64,000 bases of DNA from positions 124,001-188,000 of the forward strand of contig NZ_FUZT01000008.1 of NCBI RefSeq assembly GCF_900167445.1, in the 5' to 3' direction. The notes under the pieces were generated by a model, which did no database searches, was not told where the DNA came from, and worked only from the letters and a program-made list of their open reading frames with translations. This stretch comes from Maledivibacter halophilus. Lineage in GTDB: Bacteria; Bacillota; Clostridia; Peptostreptococcales; Caminicellaceae. A program made the translations under genes and the position numbers. Below, one piece after another: positions 28,366-36,589 of this stretch (its first letter is position 1; every line of letters starts with the position of its first letter).

Positions 28366-28394
28366 AAGTTAACACTTAATTTTGATTTTGTCAA
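28366..28394 (-). promoter_or_regulatory. Heat-shock operon promoter
   Basis: On the minus strand a consensus TTGACA (28389-28394), 17 bases, then TAACTT (28366-28371) as a weak -10, directly upstream of CIRCE. Confidence 0.7.
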
Positions 28395-28510
28395 TATTAT
28401 TTTTGAAATTTCTATAAAGATAAATAACTTTAAGGTTTAATAAATTATAGATAACAATGTTGTTTATCTATAATTAAATTATTATAGTGAAATAAATTTT
28501 AATAGTCATT

Positions 28511-29644
28511 TTACAAAAATTCTACGAATACTTGATTGGAAACATCCACCCCATACTTTGTTAACATAATATGATTATGGTCAATCGTAATAAGCCCCAA
28601 CTTATCTAATTTTTCAATCTTGTCCCCATATACTTCAAAAATTGATTTGTTGAATCTGTCTTTAAAATACTGTATTCCTAGTCCTTCTTTCAATCGTAAA
28701 TTAAGAAATACAGTTTCAGTCATTTCATCTTCTTTAGTTTTTGGCTCTTTAGTAACAACTGGATATTTATTATTTTTTATACTATCAATATATTCCCATA
28801 TATTGTTTGTATTAGCATACCTACATGCATTCAAGTAGGAATGAGCGGATACCCCAAGGCCTAAATAGTTCTTATTATTCCAATAAATTAAATTATGTTT
28901 ACACTGATATCCTGGCTTAGAAAAATTCGATATCTCATATTGATTTATACCATTACTATTTAATAATTCGATTGCTAAATGATACATATTTCTATCCTCA
29001 TCCTCATCGGGCAAGTTTAATTTGTCCTGATCAAATAATCCCTTGAAAACAGTTCCTTCTTCAATCTTTAAGGAATATGCCGATACATGTTCAGTATCCA
29101 GTTTTAATATTTCTTTAAGGGTTTCTTCCCAATCACATGAGGTTTGATTTGGAAGTCCATATATTAAATCAACATTTATGTTTTTAAAACCTATATTCCT
29201 TGCCAAATAGTAATTCTCAAGAAAATCCTTTTTTGAATGTATTCTTCCAATAAATCTTAATATATCATCGTTAAAGCTTTGAAGACCCATACTTAATCTA
29301 TTTATACCCAAATCTTTATAAATTTTAAGTTTTTCATCAGTTAATGTTCCGGGATTTGATTCTATAGTAAATTCTGGATTTTCAGATATATTAAAAGCTT
29401 TAAATATTTCATTTGTTATTTTATCAATTTTTTCAGGTTTTAATATGGAAGGTGTTCCTCCACCAATAAAAATAGTTTCAATTTTATAATCCGATAAATT
29501 ATCTGAATACATTTTTATCTCATATAATAATGCTTTAACATATGAATCTATCATCTCGTCATTTTGACTATAGGAAACGAAATCACAATAATTACACTTT
29601 TTAATGCAAAATGGTATGTGCAAATACAATCCTATTGACTTCAT
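28511..29644 (-). CDS. hemW: HemW-type radical-SAM heme chaperone
   Basis: HemW (377 residues) is the HemN-like radical-SAM protein that binds heme rather than oxidising coproporphyrinogen. The cluster motif CIKKCNYC is at residues 12-19, and the heme-binding HNxxYW motif appears as HNLIYW, which marks HemW. A C-terminal HemN-type domain follows. ATG 29644 sits behind AAGGAGGTATTATT. Position between lepA and hrcA matches Bacillus. Confidence 0.93.
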   Translation of the reverse strand: MKSIGLYLHIPFCIKKCNYCDFVSYSQNDEMIDSYVKALLYEIKMYSDNLSDYKIETIFIGGGTPSILKPEKIDKITNEIFKAFNISENPEFTIESNPGTLTDEKLKIYKDLGINRLSMGLQSFNDDILRFIGRIHSKKDFLENYYLARNIGFKNINVDLIYGLPNQTSCDWEETLKEILKLDTEHVSAYSLKIEEGTVFKGLFDQDKLNLPDEDEDRNMYHLAIELLNSNGINQYEISNFSKPGYQCKHNLIYWNNKNYLGLGVSAHSYLNACRYANTNNIWEYIDSIKNNKYPVVTKEPKTKEDEMTETVFLNLRLKEGLGIQYFKDRFNKSIFEVYGDKIEKLDKLGLITIDHNHIMLTKYGVDVSNQVFVEFL

Positions 29645-29709
29645 AATAATACCTCCTTATCCATATAGGCATTTGTAGTTCTAAGCATTCAGTTATTTAG
29701 AATAAATTT

Positions 29710-29730
29710 AGTCACCCTCAAAGGGTGACT
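29710..29730. terminator. Hairpin after lepA
   Basis: AGTCACCCT and AGGGTGACT form a nine-pair stem with a three-base loop, about 45 bases past the lepA stop. The T run (TTGTTTTTAG) is on the plus-strand side; on the minus strand the tail is AAATTTATT. AGTTCTAAG-type repeats lie next to it. Confidence 0.55.
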
Positions 29731-29772
29731 TGTTTTTAGAAGAAATTTCATGTCTAAAATAAAGTGAATTGT

Positions 29773-31581
29773 CTAATTTTCATCATACTTAAGAACTGAT
29801 AGAAAAGCTTCTTGGGGAACTTCAACACTACCTAGCTGTCTCATCTTTTTCTTTCCTTCTTTTTGTTTTTCTAATAACTTTCTTTTACGGGAGATATCTC
29901 CACCATAGCATTTAGATAGTACATCTTTCCTCAAAGCTTTAATTGTTTCACGGGCAATTACTTTATTTCCTATAGAAGCTTGTACTGGTATGGCAAACAT
30001 ATGCCTAGGAATTACTTCCTTCAGCCTATCGCAGATCATTCTTCCTCTAGAATATGCTTTACTCTCATGAACTATAAGGGAAAAAGCATCTATAACTTCT
30101 TTATTCAACAATATATCCAATTTTTCTAATTTGGATTTAACATATTCTTTAAACTCATAATCTAAAGAACCATATCCCCTTGTTTTAGATTTAAGAGCAT
30201 CGAAAAAATCATATATTACTTCATTAAGAGGAAGCTCATAGTTTAAGATAAGTCTTCTATCATCTATATATTCCATATTTATCATATTGCCTCTTCTCTC
30301 TTGACAAAGCTCCATTACATTTCCAACATATTCATTAGGTATCATTATTCTTGCATCGACTACAGGCTCCTCCATGTATTCAATTTCACTTTGCTCCGGT
30401 AAATTGCTAGGATTTTGAATCATTAAGACTTCACCATTAGTCTTTGTAACTTTATATATAACCCCAGGTGATGTTGTTATAATATCCAAATCAAATTCTC
30501 TATCCAGTCTTTGCTGTATGATTTCCATATGAAGTAATCCTAAAAATCCACATCTAAAACCAAATCCTAAAGCCACTGAAGTTTCAGGCTCAAATTCTAG
30601 AGCAGCATCATTTAATTGGAGCTTTTCTAATGCATCCCTTATATTTTCAAATTTCTCTCCCTCAGCAGGATAAATACCACAATAAACCATTGGAGTGGCC
30701 TTTTTATAGCCAGGTAAAGCCTTGTCACATGGATTATCGGCCTTTGTTATTGTGTCTCCCACTCTACAATTTTTCACATCCTTAATACTGGCAGTAATAT
30801 ATCCTACATCTCCAGCCTTTAGCTCATCTACAGGTCTTGGTCCAGGTGAGAAATAACCCACCTCATTAACCTCAAACTTTTTGCCTGAAGACATCATCAT
30901 TATTTCATCTCCATCTTTCACAGCTCCTTCTTTAATTCTTACATAGGCAACCGCACCTTTGTAACTATCATAAAAAGAATCAAAAATAAGGGCTTTTAAT
31001 GGTGCATTTTCATCTCCTTCTGGCTTAGGAACATACTCTACTATTGCATCCAACACCTGCTCAGTATTTAAACCTTCTTTTGCTGATATAAGAGGTGCAT
31101 ATCCAGCTTCAATTCCTACAACATCTTCAATTTCCCTTTTTACTTCATCAGGTCTTGCGCTTGGCAAGTCTATTTTATTTATAACAGGTATAATTTCCAG
31201 ATCTTGATCTACAGCTAAGTATACATTGGCTAAAGTTTGAGCCTCTACTCCTTGAGATGCATCTACAACCAATATAGCACCTTCACATGCTTCTAGGCTC
31301 CTGGATACTTCATAGGTAAAATCAACATGACCAGGTGTATCTATAAGGTTCAGTATATATTCTTCTCCATTTTTATTGTATACTAGTCTAGTGGCCTGAA
31401 GCTTAATAGTGATGCCTCTTTCCCTTTCCAAATCCATATTATCTAATATCTGTTCCTTCATTTCCCTTTTTGTAAGCAGACCAGTTTTTTCAATCAATCT
31501 ATCAGCTAAGGTAGACTTTCCATGGTCTATATGTGCAATTATACAAAAATTTCGTATCTTGCTTTGACGGTTTTGCGACAT
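29773..31581 (-). CDS. lepA: Elongation factor 4 (LepA)
   Basis: LepA (602 residues) is a ribosome-associated translational GTPase. The G domain shows [17 protein letters not shown] and NKIDLP; domains II, III and V follow, and the LepA-specific C-terminal domain starts at about 485. I place the start at ATG 31581 ([11 protein letters not shown]) after AAGGGGAGTAG; the open frame upstream lacks a ribosome-binding site. A good promoter lies at 31693-31722. Confidence 0.97.
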   Translation of the reverse strand: MSQNRQSKIRNFCIIAHIDHGKSTLADRLIEKTGLLTKREMKEQILDNMDLERERGITIKLQATRLVYNKNGEEYILNLIDTPGHVDFTYEVSRSLEACEGAILVVDASQGVEAQTLANVYLAVDQDLEIIPVINKIDLPSARPDEVKREIEDVVGIEAGYAPLISAKEGLNTEQVLDAIVEYVPKPEGDENAPLKALIFDSFYDSYKGAVAYVRIKEGAVKDGDEIMMMSSGKKFEVNEVGYFSPGPRPVDELKAGDVGYITASIKDVKNCRVGDTITKADNPCDKALPGYKKATPMVYCGIYPAEGEKFENIRDALEKLQLNDAALEFEPETSVALGFGFRCGFLGLLHMEIIQQRLDREFDLDIITTSPGVIYKVTKTNGEVLMIQNPSNLPEQSEIEYMEEPVVDARIMIPNEYVGNVMELCQERRGNMINMEYIDDRRLILNYELPLNEVIYDFFDALKSKTRGYGSLDYEFKEYVKSKLEKLDILLNKEVIDAFSLIVHESKAYSRGRMICDRLKEVIPRHMFAIPVQASIGNKVIARETIKALRKDVLSKCYGGDISRKRKLLEKQKEGKKKMRQLGSVEVPQEAFLSVLKYDEN

Positions 31582-31692
31582 TGAATCTACTCCCCTTCTC
31601 AAAATATATAGCTTATGCTTAAATTCTACCAATTTATTTTAGCAGCTTTTTTATTCTCTACAAAATTTCAATTTATAAAATAATCTTTATAA

Positions 31693-31722
31693 ATTATAAC
31701 ATAATAAAATACGGTAGTACAA
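31693..31722 (-). promoter_or_regulatory. Promoter of lepA
   Basis: On the minus strand TTGTAC (31717-31722), an 18-base spacer and TATAAT (31693-31698). The hairpin at 31723-31750 ends right at the -35 box. Confidence 0.75.
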
Positions 31723-31750
31723 TACAAAAGCGTCTAACAACGCTTTTGTA
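31723..31750. terminator. Hairpin between yqxA-like gene and lepA promoter
   Basis: TACAAAAGCGT and ACGCTTTTGTA form an eleven-pair stem with a six-base loop, about 80 bases after the yqxA-like stop. No T run follows on the minus strand. AGTTCTAAG-like repeats adjoin it on the right. Confidence 0.55.
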
Positions 31751-31831
31751 TTTCTAAGTTCTCTTTTTAATTTTAAGTTCTATGGTTTAACTCATTCTTT
31801 TAGGATATTTTTTTAAAAAATAAAGCCGAAT

Positions 31832-32215
31832 TCACTTCGACTTGGTGGAATTAATAACGCTATCTATTAGTTTAGTAACAACTTCTCCTTTATCCTTTGC
31901 AAATCTTTTCAAATTATTTATTCCATACTCAGTTATTTCTATTATGTCTGCAACTAAAATTTCTATTTTCTCCGTATTAACTAGGTATTTATCTCCACAA
32001 AAAATTAATTCTATATTTTTATCATCAAATTTATTATAGCTAAAAAAACTTGTATCCCCCATAGACATCATGCCACGATTAGTTTCATCTACAATTTCTA
32101 ATCCTATGTATAATAAGACAATCAAAAACACAAAGGAAAAAAGCCTTAAGAAAAATCTTTTTGCCCTTTTCATTCTACTTTCTCTTTTAATTTTTTTTCT
32201 TTCTACTCTATTCAT
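31832..32215 (-). CDS. Small membrane protein in the yqxA position
   Basis: This 127-residue frame starts at ATG 32215 (MNRVERKKIKRESRMKRAKR). A very basic N-terminus leads to one membrane helix (about 25-42), then an extracytoplasmic or cytoplasmic tail of about 85 residues with TNRGMMSMGDTSFF. Bacillus has yqxA (a DUF3679 membrane protein) between spoIIP and lepA; the GMxxM segment after the helix fits that family loosely. The call rests mainly on synteny; function is unknown. The ribosome-binding site is weak (GGTGAT). Confidence 0.6.
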   Translation of the reverse strand: MNRVERKKIKRESRMKRAKRFFLRLFSFVFLIVLLYIGLEIVDETNRGMMSMGDTSFFSYNKFDDKNIELIFCGDKYLVNTEKIEILVADIIEITEYGINNLKRFAKDKGEVVTKLIDSVINSTKSK

Positions 32216-32275
32216 ATTTATCACCATTAATATTTTTGACACATAAGAGTTTTTTATTCCATAAAAAAGCAAAAA

Positions 32276-32297
32276 GAGATTTCAAAATAGAAATCTC
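32276..32297 (-). terminator. Terminator after spoIIP
   Basis: On the minus strand GAGATTTC and GAAATCTC with loop TATTTT are followed by TTTTTGCTTTTTT, about 100 bases after the spoIIP stop. Confidence 0.8.
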
Positions 32298-32335
32298 AAT
32301 TTTGCCAAATTAGAATTATGGAATTTCATCTATAA
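32296..32335. repeat. Dispersed repeat, copy related to 18190-18220
   Basis: TTGCCAAATTAGAATTATGG and the following AATTTC match the block at 18192-18217 with only a few differences. No gene lies here. Confidence 0.4.
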
Positions 32336-32396
32336 TACATGCTTTTAAAGTCTAACTTACTTAGGTGGCCCCTGAAAATCTCTAAAGCCCTTATAA

Positions 32397-33701
32397 TCAA
32401 TTGCTCTTTACAACGAATTTTCTTAAAGCTTGGTTAATCACTTGACTAAGATATGCCGCTGTTCTTTCTGCTTCATATATATTATTTGCATTATTTCCTA
32501 TTTCAAATAAAATATAATAATCTGACTTATATTGATTAAGCTTGTATTTGAAGGATTTTGATTCTTTTAAAATTATTTTTGAAGCAAATCCGGGATACAT
32601 CTCGTCACTGATAGCTTTAACAAAATATGCAAAACGCTTCAATTCTTCTAAATTTTCATTGCCTCCACCAATAACCATTGAATATGTTGCAACCTTTTCT
32701 CCATTTATCTCTACTAAGTTTCTTTCTCTAATAGCTTCATAATCCTTTGTAGCTAATTCATCAATATTATTTATACCATCTCTATGTACATCAAAAACAA
32801 CCTTCAAACTCGGATTATTCTTTAGATTTTTATTTAAGGTCTCCAGTGACCGAACGTATGACCCTTCATAAGAAGGATAGTCATGCAATGTATCATCATG
32901 GATAACTTTAAATCCAGCATTTTCAAGATTATTCTTCATTAGTTCTCCGATACGCCTAACCGTATATTTTCTATTTAAGGAATGATAATTCCCTACTTTT
33001 TCAGGACTATAGGATTCTGTACCATGGGTATGATAAATGAAAATCAGTGGTTTATCAGCCTGATGCTGAATTTCTTTTGGTGCTGGAGCAGGTGTACTCA
33101 CTATTTCCACTTCATTAAATAAACCTTGATTTTCATTATTCTGATTACTATTTTCTTCATTATTTGCATCTTGTGGATCCATATTGATTACTTGTATATC
33201 ATCTTCATAAAGATTATTCTCTTCATAGGACTGGCTGCCGCTATTTGTAGGTTTTTCTTCTGATTCATTTATATTTTCTTTGGCAATAAATATATCATGG
33301 CTGTCATAATCTTCACTATGGGGTAAGTCATCATCCAATTGTATATGACTTTCGAAATCTTTAATCAAAGGTATTTGAGACTTTATTAAGGATTTTGGTT
33401 TATTATAGTCAAAATTTATTTTATTTGCCAATAGGCCCTTTACAAATGAAGTAGTATTTTCTCCTCCACTTTCTTTAAAATTAATCTCAAGTATGGACAT
33501 AGATTTATTCATTATATGAAGAAAAAAACTTTCTTTTAATTCTTCTCTTTCTTTAGTATCATTACTTATTTCACTTTCAGCCTGGGCAACTATAACCTCA
33601 TTGTTAACAAAAAAAATGTTTAAAGTTAAAGCTATCATCATTATTGTAATCAATATCAACAGGAAACCTACAATATCGTAGTCTTTCTTTCTTTTGTCCA
33701 T
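32397..33701 (-). CDS. spoIIP: Stage II sporulation protein P
   Basis: SpoIIP (434 residues) is the amidase and endopeptidase of the engulfment complex with SpoIID and SpoIIM. An N-terminal membrane anchor (about 10-30) is followed by a low-complexity Asn/Glu/Ser linker and the catalytic domain starting FIYHTHGTESYSPEKVGNYH. Candidate metal ligands include the His of HTHGTESY and of VVFDVHRDG. ATG 33701 follows GAGGGGGAAATAG. It is downstream of gpr as in Bacillus. Length and order fit the family. Confidence 0.95.
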   Translation of the reverse strand: MDKRKKDYDIVGFLLILITIMMIALTLNIFFVNNEVIVAQAESEISNDTKEREELKESFFLHIMNKSMSILEINFKESGGENTTSFVKGLLANKINFDYNKPKSLIKSQIPLIKDFESHIQLDDDLPHSEDYDSHDIFIAKENINESEEKPTNSGSQSYEENNLYEDDIQVINMDPQDANNEENSNQNNENQGLFNEVEIVSTPAPAPKEIQHQADKPLIFIYHTHGTESYSPEKVGNYHSLNRKYTVRRIGELMKNNLENAGFKVIHDDTLHDYPSYEGSYVRSLETLNKNLKNNPSLKVVFDVHRDGINNIDELATKDYEAIRERNLVEINGEKVATYSMVIGGGNENLEELKRFAYFVKAISDEMYPGFASKIILKESKSFKYKLNQYKSDYYILFEIGNNANNIYEAERTAAYLSQVINQALRKFVVKSN

Positions 33702-33857
33702 CTATTTCCCCCTCACTTCCCTTTTCTCTAAGTTGTATTTCTAAAGTTAGCTAATAAGTTGCACTAATAAAAGGAAATATTAAAAAACCCTAATATAAGA
33801 ACTAGCACAACGAGTTCATCGGTTCTAAAGTATCATAATTATAAAAAAATATATAAG

Positions 33858-33899
33858 ATGTCCACATCTATATAGCAAAACAAATTAAAAGGTGGACAT
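33858..33899 (-). terminator. Terminator after gpr
   Basis: On the minus strand ATGTCCAC and GTGGACAT form a stem with a 26-base AT-rich loop followed by CTTATATATTTTTTT. Confidence 0.65.
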
Positions 33900-33952
33900 T
33901 GTTCCATTATAATTATATGAATATATAAAGGTTTATATGATGAATTTTATGC

Positions 33953-34927
33953 TTAGTGTAGATATCTATTTACATCTTTAAGATCTATACCGGGATGTAA
34001 AGCGATATTTATTCCATTGGCAATAATTTGAGATATATCAGTAATAATTTTATCTATTTCCTTTGTAGTGACAATAACATTGGCACCATAAGGTTCTAGA
34101 ACCTCTTTGATCAAAGAATATTTTTCATCATCCTTCATGGCTTCAAGTAATTTGAAAAAGCCCGACCCTTTTTCAGAATGGCTTTTTAAAGCTTCTACAA
34201 CCATGCTGATAGTATCATTTGCCATTGTTGCTGCATCTACTACAGTGGGAACACCAATTGCTATAACTGGTACTCCTAAGGTCTCTTCATTTAATTGTTT
34301 TCTAAGATTCCCAATCCCTGAACCGGGACTAATTCCAGTAGTGGATATTTGTATGGTTGTACTTACTCTTTCCATTTTCCTGGAAGCTAATGCATCTATA
34401 GCTATGACTAAATCAGGTTTTGATTTTTCTACAATTCCCTTTATAATATCCTTTGTTTCAATTCCCGTTGTTCCCATAACACCTGGGGTAATAGCACTAA
34501 CTGAAACCATCGTAGGATCTTCGGTTTTTTTATACATTTTGAACAAATGTCTTGTTACTAGGATTTTTGATATTACTTCTGGTCCAAGGGCATCAGGAGT
34601 TACATCCCAGTTACCTAATCCTACAACCAAAGTACTAAAATTCTTTTTTCTAGGAATCAGTTTAACCAATTCTTTAGCCATAACTTTACTTACATCGTCT
34701 TTTAAATCTGCATCGGCGCTTTTAAGACCTCTAGCTTCAACAGTAATATAACTTCCTTTAGGTTTCCCCATTAACTGGCTTCCTCTATCATCTACGACTT
34801 TTACCCTCGTTATTTCAATATTATTTTCCTCAGATTTTTCCACCTCCACCCCTGGTATTTCCTGTTTCTTATTTTCTTTGTACAATTCTCTTGTTTCAAC
34901 AGCTAAATCTGTTCTAATCTGAAACAT
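33953..34927 (-). CDS. gpr: Germination protease GPR
   Basis: GPR (324 residues) degrades small acid-soluble spore proteins on germination; it is made as a zymogen in the forespore. The N-terminal pro-segment FQIRTDLAVETRELY is typical, and the core GLGNWDVTPDALGP and PGVMGTTGIET segments match peptidase family A25. ATG 34927 is used. It is divergent from rpsT, as in Bacillus. I could not assign a forespore sigma promoter with confidence. Confidence 0.95.
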   Translation of the reverse strand: MFQIRTDLAVETRELYKENKKQEIPGVEVEKSEENNIEITRVKVVDDRGSQLMGKPKGSYITVEARGLKSADADLKDDVSKVMAKELVKLIPRKKNFSTLVVGLGNWDVTPDALGPEVISKILVTRHLFKMYKKTEDPTMVSVSAITPGVMGTTGIETKDIIKGIVEKSKPDLVIAIDALASRKMERVSTTIQISTTGISPGSGIGNLRKQLNEETLGVPVIAIGVPTVVDAATMANDTISMVVEALKSHSEKGSGFFKLLEAMKDDEKYSLIKEVLEPYGANVIVTTKEIDKIITDISQIIANGINIALHPGIDLKDVNRYLH

Positions 34928-35089
34928 AATATTCCTCCACCTTTCTATTAATAAACAATATTATAACTAGTCACCTTTTAAATATATTTATGAGCTAATA
35001 CTATTTTCTCTATAAAACCGTCAATATATTCAAAAAAGAATATTTCTAATCTATAATGGAAATAAAAAGTAATATAAGATTTATTTCTC

Positions 35090-35118
35090 TTGCATTTTCA
35101 TTGTAATCATGATAAAAT
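35090..35118 (+). promoter_or_regulatory. Promoter of rpsT
   Basis: TTGCAT (35090-35095), a 17-base spacer and TAAAAT (35113-35118), 37 bases upstream of the rpsT start. Confidence 0.75.
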
Positions 35119-35154
35119 TACACGTGTTAAACAGCAAACGAGGGGGTGAAAAAA

Positions 35155-35430
35155 TTGGCTAATATAAAATCTGCTAAGAAAAGAATTAAAGTTATAGCAA
35201 AAAAGACACAAGAAAATAAAAAAAGAAGATCTATGCTTAAAACTTCTATTAGAAGATTTAATGAAGCTATTGAAGCTGGTGATTTAAATTTAGCTACTGA
35301 AAAATTTCGTTATGCCGAAAAGAAAATTAATCAAGTAGCTTCTCATAATACTATCCATAAAAACAAAGCTGCTAGAAAAATTTCAATAATGGCTAGACAA
35401 TTAAATCAGCTAAAGCAAGCTAACCAGTAA
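35155..35430 (+). CDS. rpsT: 30S ribosomal protein S20
   Basis: S20 (91 residues) binds 16S rRNA early in 30S assembly. The start is TTG 35155 (ANIKSAKKRIKV follows), spaced from GAGGGGG; an earlier GTG lies in that site. The Lys/Arg-rich helical sequence with NTIHKNKAARKIS is typical. It is the only plus-strand gene in the first 49 kb and stands divergent from gpr. Confidence 0.97.
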   Translation: MANIKSAKKRIKVIAKKTQENKKRRSMLKTSIRRFNEAIEAGDLNLATEKFRYAEKKINQVASHNTIHKNKAARKISIMARQLNQLKQANQ

Positions 35431-35478
35431 TAAAATGTTTTTCTTCTTAAACCCCGTCGTCAATCCCGCTGCAAATAA

Positions 35479-35501
35479 AAAAGCGTACCGAGTACGCTTT
35501 T
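35479..35501. terminator. Bidirectional terminator between rpsT and holA
   Basis: AAAAGCGTAC and GTACGCTTTT form a ten-pair stem with a three-base loop. T-rich tails exist on both strands, serving the convergent rpsT and holA genes. Confidence 0.85.
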
Positions 35502-35523
35502 CCGCTTTTTTGAAAATATTTTC

Positions 35524-36564
35524 TTATCCTTTACAAAATATTGTTATTAGCATTTCTATAGCAAGCTTCGGTGACATCTTGCCTGTCTTAATTTTCCAGT
35601 CGGCTTCTAAGGCTTTATTTAATATATCCAATAACTCTTTCTCCGTAAAAGCATTGGCTTGTTTAACATATTTCTTAGCCACATATTGGGGCAAAGATAT
35701 TTTCGGTGCTATAACACTAGCAGTATATCCTCTATTTACCATAAGCTTAACCCTATTTAAAATTCTAAACTGTCTAACAATCATATGTAATATTCTACCC
35801 TCAGGTTCTCCACCTACCAGCATTTGATTTAATACGTCTAATGCCCTATTTCCATTTTTATTTCCAACAGCATCAACTAATATAAAAATATTATTTTCTA
35901 AGGGCTTACTCATTATCTTTTCTATGTCATCAATTCCAATAACAGTTTTATCGGCAGTATAATTACATAGTTTTTTAAGCTCATTTCCTATATCGTAGAG
36001 GGTCTTGCTGGAGTCCTTTTCTAAATAACCTAAAGAATCAATGATTCTTTGTATATATGCAGCTTTTATTTTTTTATCATTGTCCTTCAAATTTTTATGA
36101 ATCCATTTTGAAAGATCATCTTTTTTCAATTTAACAAACTCAAGAATTTTTCCATTAGAAGCAATTTCTTTGACAAGCTTTTTCCTTTTATCTATTTTTT
36201 CTCCAGCTATAAAAACTAAACATGTAGTCTCAGGTATTTTAGATAAATATTTTATAAGCTTTTCTTCATCCTCATTGCTCAAAGAACCCTTATTTCCGCT
36301 AAAAGCCTCCTTAGTCTTTACCATAACAATTCTCTTTTCCCCCATAAAGGGTAAAGTTTCACAAGAGTTTAAAACAATATCCATATTATCGCTAAGGCCA
36401 TTAAATAAACTAAAATTAAAACTTTCATCATTGGCATTATTAATGAATCTATTCTTTACAGCCTCTACACCTTTATCAATCAAATATTTCTCACTACCAT
36501 AAAACAAATACACCTTTGCAATATTATTGTCCTTTATATCCTTTAATAAGCTTTTATATGACAT
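35524..36564 (-). CDS. holA: DNA polymerase III delta subunit
   Basis: HolA (346 residues) is the clamp-loader delta subunit that opens the beta clamp. The N-terminus KVYLFYGSEKYLIDKGVEAV and the AAA-like segments are typical; length fits. ATG 36564 follows GGAGGAAAT. It is 25 bases downstream of comEC and upstream of the convergent rpsT, as in Bacillus (comEC-yqeN-rpsT). Confidence 0.94.
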   Translation of the reverse strand: MSYKSLLKDIKDNNIAKVYLFYGSEKYLIDKGVEAVKNRFINNANDESFNFSLFNGLSDNMDIVLNSCETLPFMGEKRIVMVKTKEAFSGNKGSLSNEDEEKLIKYLSKIPETTCLVFIAGEKIDKRKKLVKEIASNGKILEFVKLKKDDLSKWIHKNLKDNDKKIKAAYIQRIIDSLGYLEKDSSKTLYDIGNELKKLCNYTADKTVIGIDDIEKIMSKPLENNIFILVDAVGNKNGNRALDVLNQMLVGGEPEGRILHMIVRQFRILNRVKLMVNRGYTASVIAPKISLPQYVAKKYVKQANAFTEKELLDILNKALEADWKIKTGKMSPKLAIEMLITIFCKG

Positions 36565-36589
36565 ATTTCCTCCTTAAGTTTAATCCAAA

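Noticed and set aside
34107-34751. 214-codon open frame on the plus strand
   Set aside because: It lies entirely antisense to gpr, lacks a good ribosome-binding site, and its protein shows no family features.
34928-35040. Forespore sigma-F/G promoter for gpr
   Set aside because: TGAATA-like and AATAGTA-like hexamers exist, but spacing and match are too weak to call.
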